From Succinispira mobilis DSM 6222 (GTDB lineage Bacteria; Bacillota; Negativicutes; Acidaminococcales; Succinispiraceae): a DNA stretch of 64,000 nucleotides. The notes beneath the pieces are model-generated. The model was given only the letters and a program-made list of their open reading frames with translations. It was not told the origin of the DNA and made no database searches. The stretch covers positions 1,081,351 through 1,145,350 of the forward strand of contig NZ_KB913028.1 of assembly GCF_000384135.1 (NCBI RefSeq), written 5' to 3'. Shown piece by piece: positions 38,115 to 44,900 of this stretch. How positions within the stretch are numbered: the first letter of the stretch is position 1; every line of letters starts with the position of its first letter. The translations under genes were made by a program, and so were the position numbers.

Positions 38115-38675
38115 ATGGAAAATACAATTAAAAAAATTACAGCCCCAATGGACAAAGAAACAGTACGTTCCTTAAAAGCTGGTGATAGTGTGAGAATTAC
38201 TGGCACTATCTATACTTCACGTGATGCTGCTCACAAACGTATGGTAGAAGCCCTAGAAGCTGGGCAAGGGTTGCCTATAGACGTAACTGGTCAAATTATT
38301 TATTATGTAGGGCCTACACCAGCGAAGCCAGGTCAAGTTATTGGTTCGGCTGGACCAACAACAAGTGGCAGAATGGATAAATATGCGCCAGTTTTGATTG
38401 AGCAAGGCTTGGCGGGGATGATAGGTAAGGGCCTACGTTCTGCGGAAGTTGTTGAGGCAATGAAAAAACATGGTGCTGTATATTTTGCTGCAATTGGTGG
38501 TGCAGCAGCTGTTATTGCAAAAACGATAAAATCATATGAGGTATTGGCTTATGATGATTTAGGGGCAGAAGCTTTAGCTAAATTGACGGTGGAAGATTTT
38601 CCTGCGATTGTCGTAATAGATTCTCAAGGAAATGATTTTTATAAACAAGGTATTGAAAAATACAAACAAGATTAG
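38115..38675 (+). CDS. Class I fumarase/mesaconase beta subunit
   Basis: The 186 aa beta subunit has AGDSVRITGTIYTSRDAAHKRM, the conserved GPTPAKPGQVIGSAGPTTSGRMD (residues about 62-84) and the IGKGLRS segment. It completes the active site formed with the alpha subunit. GGAGGG precedes it. A strong terminator closes the unit. Nothing in the sequence separates fumarate from mesaconate specificity by eye. Confidence 0.9.
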   Translation: MENTIKKITAPMDKETVRSLKAGDSVRITGTIYTSRDAAHKRMVEALEAGQGLPIDVTGQIIYYVGPTPAKPGQVIGSAGPTTSGRMDKYAPVLIEQGLAGMIGKGLRSAEVVEAMKKHGAVYFAAIGGAAAVIAKTIKSYEVLAYDDLGAEALAKLTVEDFPAIVVIDSQGNDFYKQGIEKYKQD

Positions 38676-38682
38676 TTAACTT

Positions 38683-38727
38683 AAACGTAGAATACAATTA
38701 TAAAATAATTGCATTCTACGTTTTTAT
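38683..38727 (+). terminator. Terminator after the fumarase genes
   Basis: AAACGTAGAATACAATTA (38683-38700) pairs with TAATTGCATTCTACGTTT (38706-38723) with one mismatch; TTTAT follows. Confidence 0.88.
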
Positions 38728-38821
38728 AGTTTTAAAATTAAAGTAAATAAAGCTCAGATTTAATATCTTGTTAGTTGAGAAATAAAGTGTATAAAATAAA
38801 TAGTGTCTGCATAAAAAAGTA

Positions 38822-38850
38822 TTGACAAAGTTTAACTAAAGATATATAAT
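38822..38850 (+). promoter_or_regulatory. Consensus promoter of the tRNA cluster
   Basis: TTGACA (38822-38827), 17 nt, TATAAT (38845-38850): a perfect consensus, 13 nt before tRNA-Pro. One transcript probably carries all three tRNAs. Confidence 0.85.
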
Positions 38851-38863
38851 TACATATGTGATT

Positions 38864-38940
38864 CGGGGCGTGGCTCAGCTTGGTAGAGCACCTGTCTTGG
38901 GAACAGGGGGTCGCAGGTTCAAATCCTGCCGCTCCGACCA
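38864..38940 (+). tRNA. tRNA-Pro (anticodon TGG)
   Basis: A 77-nt cloverleaf: acceptor CGGGGCG/CGCTCCG, anticodon stem CCTGT/ACAGG with loop CTTGGGA, T arm GCAGG/CCTGC with TTCAAAT. CCA is encoded. Confidence 0.96.
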
Positions 38941-38952
38941 GTAATTACATAA

Positions 38953-39026
38953 GCGGGTGTAGCTCAATGGTAGAGTTCTAGCCTTCCAAGCTAGCTGCGT
39001 GGGTTCGATCCCCATCACCCGCTCCA
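38953..39026 (+). tRNA. tRNA-Gly (anticodon TCC)
   Basis: A 74-nt cloverleaf: acceptor GCGGGTG/CACCCGC, anticodon stem CTAGC/GCTAG with loop CTTCCAA, T loop TTCGATC. CCA is encoded. It is 12 nt after tRNA-Pro. Confidence 0.96.
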
Positions 39027-39040
39027 TTTTTTTTCTTCGA

Positions 39041-39117
<77 letters not shown>

Positions 39118-39126
39118 TGATATTAC

Positions 39127-39157
39127 AGCCTGTACTGCGAATGTACAGGCTTTTTTT
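39127..39157 (+). terminator. Terminator of the tRNA cluster
   Basis: AGCCTGTAC (39127-39135) and GTACAGGCT (39143-39151) followed by TTTTTT. Confidence 0.9.
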
Positions 39158-39163
39158 ATTGGG

Positions 39164-39206
39164 TGGGTGCAAAAAGCCGTGTATCATTGGGTGCAGAGTG
39201 GGTGCA
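39164..39206 (+). repeat. Three direct copies of TGGGTGCA
   Basis: TGGGTGCA occurs at 39164-39171, 39188-39195 and 39199-39206, directly after the tRNA-Arg terminator. The stretch 39158-39287 holds no gene that I can see. Clustered short repeats behind a tRNA could be the trace of an integrated element, but no integrase or repeated tRNA end was found. Confidence 0.5.
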
Positions 39207-39287
39207 GACGAGGGTAAAAATAAATCTCAAAGATATTTTGTTCTATGTCAGATGTTTTTGTGTGAATAATAAAGAAGCATATTTAGA

Positions 39288-39331
39288 CTGGATTGAGAAT
39301 GAAAAAGTTCTTAATCCAGTTTTAACTTTTT
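39288..39331 (+). terminator. Hairpin at the left edge of the ISL3 remnant
   Basis: CTGGATTGAGAA (39288-39299) pairs with TTCTTAATCCAG (39308-39319) with one mismatch, followed by TTTTAACTTTTT. As a terminator it works best left to right, preventing entry into the transposase antisense strand. Confidence 0.55.
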
Positions 39332-40280
39332 GAAGAAGCAATGAATAATAATCTATTGCGGAAACGATTGAAATTTTTAAGACTAAAAGAAACACGTGTT
39401 AGTACTTTAGCACTATTGTTACAACCTTCAGTATAACCATTAGTGAAGCTAGTATTTAAAGCAGCAATAATTTCGTTTTTCCAAGAATAAATGGTATCGA
39501 CAAGTTTACTAAATTTATCAATTCCTGACTGTTTAGCTTTTTCGTACCAGATTAAAAGGTTTTTTAAAATATCTTTGCTACTAATAGCATTATGAAACAA
39601 TTCTTATTAGGAAAACAAGTTTTAGCTAAACGTCTAAATAAAGTGCTCATATCCATGACAATATAAGCAACTTTATCTCGCTCTGCTTTTGAGAAACTCA
39701 TAAAATATTGATATAAATCTTCAACTTTTCTATTGTGCAAAATATCAAGAGTTTGTTTTTTGGCAACGTCCGTAATAATACACTGATATTTTTCATGATC
39801 TGTATTTCCTTTGAATTCGTCAATAGCAAGGACTTTAGGTAGTTGGGCTTTAGGATAACTAATTAAATTTGCCTTACGTATAACAGTAGTATTTGAGCAA
39901 CCTAATTCAGAAGCAATACTTGTATAAGAGCGCATTTCGGCTAACTTAGATATGATGTGTTGTGTGAATCTATCAGTCATGCGCTGATATTTTGTTATAA
40001 AATTATTGTTTTCATAAAAAGCTTTATTGCAAGAAGAACAAAAATAGCGACGTTTTCTTAAAAGCAGATAGGTTTTTTGCATAAATGCAGGCAAATCCTT
40101 AATTTTTTGGAATCTATAATTGTTAATTCTAGTAGTTATTGAAGCACAATAAGGGCAGATATGTGGCTTTTTAGGCAATTCTATGAAAATTAAAGTTTCA
40201 TTTAAATTTCTTTGAACTTTTGTTATAATGACATCTTCCAGTCCGAGTAATTTTTGTGTATAATTATCTGTACTGAGCAT
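39322..40280 (-). pseudogene. ISL3-family transposase, internally deleted
   Basis: From ATG 40280 the frame reads MLSTDNYTQKLLGLEDVIIT, a zinc-finger part (CPYCASITTRINNY, then RYFCSSCNKAFYE), an HTH (YTSIASELGCSNTTVIRKA) and the first catalytic block VLAIDEFKG with VAYIVMDMSTLFRRLAKTCF. It then breaks near 39600. A second frame (39600-39322) supplies the C-terminal end DILKNLLIWYEKAKQSGI and GYTEGCNNSAKVL. Roughly 100 aa of the catalytic middle is missing relative to the usual ~400 aa, plus a frame change. GGAGG lies 11 nt before the ATG. Confidence 0.82.
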
Positions 40281-40416
40281 GATTTGAAAATCCTCCTTTG
40301 ATTTGTTTCGCAACTTTATCATAAAGGATTTTTCAATATCACAACATATTTTTTTATAAAAAATATGTTGTGATATGCAGAAATTTTCCACACACCACAA
40401 CATATATTATAGAGCC
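39322..40416 (-). mobile_element. Deleted ISL3-family insertion sequence
   Basis: The right end reads, on the minus strand from 40416, GGCTCTATAATATATGTTGT, a typical ISL3-type terminal repeat beginning GGCTCT. It is followed by a transposase gene running left. No matching GGCTCT end is found to the left of 39322, so the left repeat is lost. Inside the right end, ACAACATAT occurs at 40341 and 40397, with its inverse at 40363. The first two form a hairpin of about 16 bp (40337-40375). The element is immobile on its own. Confidence 0.8.
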
Positions 40417-42193
40417 TTTTTTGGATATCACTGATGCAAAAGGAGTTTTTATAACTAATTTGGCTCAAGAAAGTATTAATCAGCGTAAAAAGTCTAGTGT
40501 TTTCTCTGACTTACAAGATAAATCAGAAGCTTTTCAAAAGGAATATATAGCTGAAGTTTCCGGAAAACGCTATATAGCTAATATGAAAAGAGTTCCGGAA
40601 ACAAAATGGGCAATTATTGTTTCTCAAGATTATGACGTAGCTTTTGCAATCCTTTATAAAATCCAGCTTTTATTTTTAATTATTACAACCATGATTGTTG
40701 TAGGTGTTTTTATCTTTACTCGTAAAAAAATGGATCAAATTGTAAGTGCTTTTCTTAGTCTTAACCAGCGTTTTTCCGAAATTGCAAATGGAAGGTTTCA
40801 AATTAGAGCAGAGAAAAGTAGCTTTTTGGAATTAAACCAAATGGCGGATTCCTTTAACTATATGGCAGCCTGTTTACAGGAACGTGATGCTAGGCTTAAT
40901 GAAATGGTTCGTTTGGATACATTAACAGGTTTGGCCAATCGATTTTGCTTTATTCAGTGGCTCAATGAAGCTACTAGTACAAAAAATACAGAACAATTTG
41001 CTTTAGTTTTTTTAGATTTGGATAACTTTAAAGGTATAAATGATACCTATGGACATTGGATAGGCGATCAGGTTCTTAGAGAATTAGCCGTCAAACTACA
41101 AAAGGTAACCACTGAAAAGATTTGTTTGGCTCGTTTTGGTGGTGATGAATTTGTTTTTTTATGTAAAGATTGGAACAAGACTAAGGGCATAACTTGGTTA
41201 GAAAATTTAAAGGGGCTATTAGCAGAACCGACTAAAGTTGAAGAGTATAATTTTTCTTTTGAGGCAAGCATTGGCGTAGCAATATTTCCTGATGATAGTA
41301 AAAGTGTTGATGAATTGTTGAAATATGCAGATTTAGCTATGTATCAAGCAAAATATCAAGGGAAAAATAATTTTAAATTTTATCACCATAATATGATGGC
41401 TAAGTTACGTCGCAAAAATGAGCTAGAAGAGGCATTAAAAAATCCGCAACTGTTTAATGAGTTGTTTTTGAACTATCAGCCGTTATATTTGAGGGAGACG
41501 AAAGAATTACGAGGATTTGAAGCTTTGTTACGTTGGCAGTCTGCTAAACTAGGGCTGGTTTCACCAGCAGAATTTATCCCGATTGCTGAGGAAACAGGGC
41601 GGATTTTAGAAATTGGTAGTTGGGTTTTAAAAACAGCTATTGCAAAACTTGCAGAAATAAATCTTGAAAAATCTGATAAATCTTTGATTATGTCCGTTAA
41701 TATTTCGGCCTTGCAACTAAAAGAATTTAATTTTGCTAAGTTTGTAGCCAAGGAGCTAGAAAGTTGTATTGTACAGCCAGCGCAGTTAGAACTCGAAATA
41801 ACGGAAAGTGCGGTTATTGATTCTTACGGAGAAGCTATAGCTGTATTAAATGAAATTAGAGCTTTGGGTATTAGGGTTGCGCTGGATGATTTTGGTACGG
41901 GGTATTCTTCTTTATCATATTTACATCATTTACCAATAGATACGATTAAAATTGATCGTTCCTTAGTTGCAGATATTGCAAATAATAACAGAACACAGGA
42001 TATGTTTGAAGGAATAGTGAGTTTATCTAAAAAACTGGGTTTGGATATTGTCGCAGAAGGCATAGAAACTCAAGAACAGATAGAAATTTTAAATAAATTG
42101 CGAATTGACTTTTTCCAAGGATATTTTTTGAAAAAACCAATCCATGAAAAGGAGATTCGTGAATTTTACTTAAATTTATTTGCTGATGAATAA
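40370..42193 (+). CDS. GGDEF-EAL protein, 5'-truncated by the ISL3 element
   Basis: Bifunctional c-di-GMP enzyme, 607 codons. The first ~15 codons (MICRNFPHTTTYIIE) lie inside the IS terminal repeat; host sequence begins at about 40417. What follows is the end of a Cache sensor domain (to about residue 85), one membrane helix (about 97-117), HAMP, GGDEF (DLDNFKGINDTYGH, ARFGGDEF intact, no RxxD inhibitory site) and EAL (FEALLRW, DDFGTGYSSLSYL, EGIET all intact). The first membrane helix and most of the sensor are gone. The GTG at 40370 has no convincing ribosome binding site, so expression is doubtful. Confidence 0.85.
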   Translation: MICRNFPHTTTYIIEPFLDITDAKGVFITNLAQESINQRKKSSVFSDLQDKSEAFQKEYIAEVSGKRYIANMKRVPETKWAIIVSQDYDVAFAILYKIQLLFLIITTMIVVGVFIFTRKKMDQIVSAFLSLNQRFSEIANGRFQIRAEKSSFLELNQMADSFNYMAACLQERDARLNEMVRLDTLTGLANRFCFIQWLNEATSTKNTEQFALVFLDLDNFKGINDTYGHWIGDQVLRELAVKLQKVTTEKICLARFGGDEFVFLCKDWNKTKGITWLENLKGLLAEPTKVEEYNFSFEASIGVAIFPDDSKSVDELLKYADLAMYQAKYQGKNNFKFYHHNMMAKLRRKNELEEALKNPQLFNELFLNYQPLYLRETKELRGFEALLRWQSAKLGLVSPAEFIPIAEETGRILEIGSWVLKTAIAKLAEINLEKSDKSLIMSVNISALQLKEFNFAKFVAKELESCIVQPAQLELEITESAVIDSYGEAIAVLNEIRALGIRVALDDFGTGYSSLSYLHHLPIDTIKIDRSLVADIANNNRTQDMFEGIVSLSKKLGLDIVAEGIETQEQIEILNKLRIDFFQGYFLKKPIHEKEIREFYLNLFADE

Positions 42194-42240
42194 AAACTGG
42201 AACTTATCTCCAATTAGAGATAAGTTCCAGTTTTAACTTT
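42193..42240. terminator. Bidirectional terminator
   Basis: AAAACTGGAACTTATCTC (42193-42210) and GAGATAAGTTCCAGTTTT (42217-42234) form a perfect 18-bp stem with T-rich flanks on both strands, between the convergent GGDEF-EAL and azlD genes. Confidence 0.9.
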
Positions 42241-42569
42241 TAGAATATAAATTTATTTTGGACTAAGATATAAAAGATAGTGCCAGTAGCTATTGAAAAT
42301 AGCATATGTCTAAATTTTAAATGAATTAGAATTATAATTATTGTAGAAGATATTTCTGGTAAGGCGTGGTTAGAGCTAGTAAAGTTTAAATCTTTCAGGC
42401 AATAAATAACCAACATTCCCAAAACAGCTGCCGGCAATTGATGACCCAGATATTGTAGATAACCAGGAATTTGTTTGCCCGCGGGGAAAAATAAAAAAGG
42501 TAAAAATCTAGTTAACATTGTGCCTGAAATCACTGCAACTATGGTGAAAAGTTCTTCAATAAAAGTCAT
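42240..42569 (-). CDS. azlD: Branched-chain amino acid exporter small subunit AzlD
   Basis: The 109 aa protein has three to four hydrophobic helices and the family pattern LTRFLPFLFFPAGKQIPGYLQYLGHQLPAAVLGMLVIYCL (residues about 20-59, quoted as pattern only). AzlD pairs with AzlC to export branched-chain amino acids. It overlaps azlC by 14 nt and must be cotranscribed. Confidence 0.9.
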   Translation of the reverse strand: MTFIEELFTIVAVISGTMLTRFLPFLFFPAGKQIPGYLQYLGHQLPAAVLGMLVIYCLKDLNFTSSNHALPEISSTIIIILIHLKFRHMLFSIATGTIFYILVQNKFIF

Positions 42570-43296
42570 TGCAAATCACCTCTTTAGGGGGAATTTTATT
42601 TTTAATAAGAGTAAGAACAAGCACCATTATAAGCATTGCTGGAAGCATAAAATTATTTACTCCCCAAAAGATTATACAAATTATGGGAAAGATAATGCCG
42701 ATCATTGAACTAAGATATTTTTTTTCGGTTAAGAGTTGTTCAATAAAAATAACTATAAAAAGTGCAGTCATAACAAAAGAAAGTCCAGGAATTTGAAGTG
42801 TGAAAAATGAGCCCAGAAAACCGCCTAATGCAGAGCCTAGAAACCAATAAAAGTGATTTAAAATAGTAACATAAAGCATATAAGAATTTTTATCCGTTTT
42901 GCTAGAAATATTTGATGTATAGTTAATAGAAAAAGACTCATCACACATTCCAAAAATAAGATAAGATTTTCGCCAACCGTTAAGTCTGTTATAGGGTTCA
43001 AGCATTGCTAGTCCGTAAAATAAATGGCGAGCATTAACCATTAGGGTAAGTAAAAAAGCCCCAAGAGGATCAAAGGTGCTTAACAAAAGGTTGACAGTTA
43101 AAAATTCCATTGAACCAGCAAAAATCAAAGTTGACATTAAAGCAGGATATAGCGGGTTGAAACCTGCTGAAGTCATGTAAATACCATAGGCCATTCCAAG
43201 AAATAAGAAGCCTGCAAAAATAGGAACTGTGTTGATAAAAGCTAATTTAAAGGCGGCTTTCTCAGAAGTAGAAAAATTTCTAAATAAAATATTCAT
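42556..43296 (-). CDS. azlC: Branched-chain amino acid exporter large subunit AzlC
   Basis: The 246 aa integral membrane protein begins with a short basic region, followed by about five to seven helices. Family motifs are FLGMAYGIYMTSAGFNPLYP, AGSMEFLTVNLL and NARHLFYGLAMLEPYN. It is transcribed away from the MocR regulator gene across a 125-bp region containing an inverted repeat. AGGAGTG precedes the start. Confidence 0.92.
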   Translation of the reverse strand: MNILFRNFSTSEKAAFKLAFINTVPIFAGFLFLGMAYGIYMTSAGFNPLYPALMSTLIFAGSMEFLTVNLLLSTFDPLGAFLLTLMVNARHLFYGLAMLEPYNRLNGWRKSYLIFGMCDESFSINYTSNISSKTDKNSYMLYVTILNHFYWFLGSALGGFLGSFFTLQIPGLSFVMTALFIVIFIEQLLTEKKYLSSMIGIIFPIICIIFWGVNNFMLPAMLIMVLVLTLIKNKIPPKEVICNDFY

Positions 43297-43352
43297 TTGC
43301 GCATAATCACTCCTATATATTTATAAAAAATCGACAATGCTTAATTTGATGA

Positions 43353-43394
43353 CAATTTTACCATTGCGAATACATATAATCAATGATAAAATTG
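43353..43394. promoter_or_regulatory. Inverted-repeat operator between azlC and mocR-type gene
   Basis: CAATTTTACCATTG (43353-43366) and CAATGATAAAATTG (43381-43394) are inverted copies matching at 13 of 14 positions. The 14-nt spacer contains TATAAT (43375-43380), a likely -10 box for the regulator gene. A second pair, AATACATA/TATGTATT, overlaps it. The arrangement fits a site bound by the MocR protein to control itself and azlCD. Confidence 0.6.
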
Positions 43395-43421
43395 TATGTA
43401 TTACAATTTAGAAGGTGAATT

Positions 43422-44819
43422 ATGCCAATAAACTCTTTTGAAAATTACCCAATGTCTTGGAAACCAGAAAAATCTCGGTTAAAAAAACCCTACTATTTAG
43501 CGATTGCAGAAGCCCTAAGCCACGATATTGCATTAGGAATATTATTACCAAATACTAAATTACCGCCCCAAAGAGAATTGGCAGATTTTTTAGATTTGAA
43601 TTTTACGACAATAACACGTGCCTATAAAAATTGTGAGTTAAGAGGTGTTATTTATACTATTCGAGGAAGTGGGACTTTTGTTTCGCCAAATGCAGCTCGT
43701 ACAGTAACAATTTCTGCGGACAATTACACTGGAAATAGTATAGATTTAGCCTTTGTTGCGTCTTTTGAAGAGTGTAATGAACTTATAGCGTCACAACTGC
43801 CTAATTTGCTTAAAAATCGCTATTTGCCTGAGCTACTAAACTATAATGAACCAACGGGTATGCGACATCAAAAATTAGCAGGAATTTCTTGGATGCGAGA
43901 ATTTGGTATAGAAGCTACAATTGATACTATGGCAATAGTATCGGGGGCTCAAAATGCGTTGTTGATCACGCTGTTGGCCTTATTTGAACCAGGCAGCAAG
44001 ATTGCAGTTGATATCTACACATATCCTAATTTTATTGAATTGGCCAAACTACTACATATTCAATTAGTTGCTATTCCAGGTGATGATGAGGGAATGTTAG
44101 CAGAACAGCTGGATAATCAATGTGAATTGCAAAACATAAAAGGGGCATTTTTTATGCCTTCATGCGCAAACCCCACGACTATAGTAATAAGTAATCAGCG
44201 TAGAAAAGATTTGTGTGCGGTTATAAAAAAAAACAATTTAGTAGTTATTGAAGATGATAGTTACTCTTTTCTTTTTGAACGGCGAGAACACCTGGAGAAT
44301 CCAGCGTTTTTCACAAGATTACCAGAAACTACTGTATATATATGTGGCACTTCCAAGTCAATTTGTTCAGGGCTTAGGGTTGCATATATTGTTTTTCCAA
44401 AAAAAATAGCAGATAAAATTTTTCAAGCTATCTTCAACTCAAATGTGAAAACGTCTTCATTTACAGCAGAAATAATAACACAGTTAATTTTAACAGGTGA
44501 AGCTGGAAAAATAGTTTTAGCGAAAAAAAACTTAGCTAGAGAAGCGAATTGCTTGTTTTTTAAGTATTTTTCATTGCCAAATGAACAGCAAGCTCAACTT
44601 AGTTTTTTTAGATGGTTACCAATTGCAAATTATGATAATATAGGTGAGCTGGAAAATTTGTTTTTACGAAATGGTATTCGTGTTTTTCATTCGAGCATAT
44701 TTTTATCATCAAGAAAAAGTGAGCAACAATTTTTACGGGTAGCTTTATCTGGAACTAGTTCATTGTTACAACTTGAAAAAGGGTTGAAAATATTGCAGCA
44801 AATAGTTCAATTGCGATAA
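43422..44819 (+). CDS. MocR-family regulator (GntR HTH plus aminotransferase-like domain)
   Basis: The 465 aa protein has an N-terminal winged helix (LPPQRELADFLDLNFTTITRAYKN, about residues 46-70, and RGSGTFVSP) joined to a fold-type I aminotransferase domain. PLP-binding positions are visible: SGAQNALLI, SCANPTT, EDDSYSFLF and the Schiff-base Lys in CGTSKSICSGLRVAYI. MocR proteins sense PLP or amino compounds. Divergent azlCD is the obvious target; a PLP link to pdxST is only suggestive. AAGGTG precedes the ATG. Confidence 0.92.
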   Translation: MPINSFENYPMSWKPEKSRLKKPYYLAIAEALSHDIALGILLPNTKLPPQRELADFLDLNFTTITRAYKNCELRGVIYTIRGSGTFVSPNAARTVTISADNYTGNSIDLAFVASFEECNELIASQLPNLLKNRYLPELLNYNEPTGMRHQKLAGISWMREFGIEATIDTMAIVSGAQNALLITLLALFEPGSKIAVDIYTYPNFIELAKLLHIQLVAIPGDDEGMLAEQLDNQCELQNIKGAFFMPSCANPTTIVISNQRRKDLCAVIKKNNLVVIEDDSYSFLFERREHLENPAFFTRLPETTVYICGTSKSICSGLRVAYIVFPKKIADKIFQAIFNSNVKTSSFTAEIITQLILTGEAGKIVLAKKNLAREANCLFFKYFSLPNEQQAQLSFFRWLPIANYDNIGELENLFLRNGIRVFHSSIFLSSRKSEQQFLRVALSGTSSLLQLEKGLKILQQIVQLR

Positions 44820-44840
44820 AAAATCTAAAAAATAATAAAG

Positions 44841-44896
44841 AAAACACTCTAATTGTTTTCAAAATGAGATAATGCAAAACAATTAGAGTGTTTTTT
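44841..44896. terminator. Bidirectional terminator
   Basis: AAAACACTCTAATTGTTTT (44841-44859) and its inverse (44876-44894) form a perfect 19-bp stem between the convergent regulator and topB genes. Confidence 0.9.
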
Positions 44897-44900
44897 CATA

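Noticed and set aside
39118-39321. Left terminal repeat of the ISL3 element
   Set aside because: No GGCTCT-type sequence matching the right end exists in this stretch, so the end is taken as deleted.
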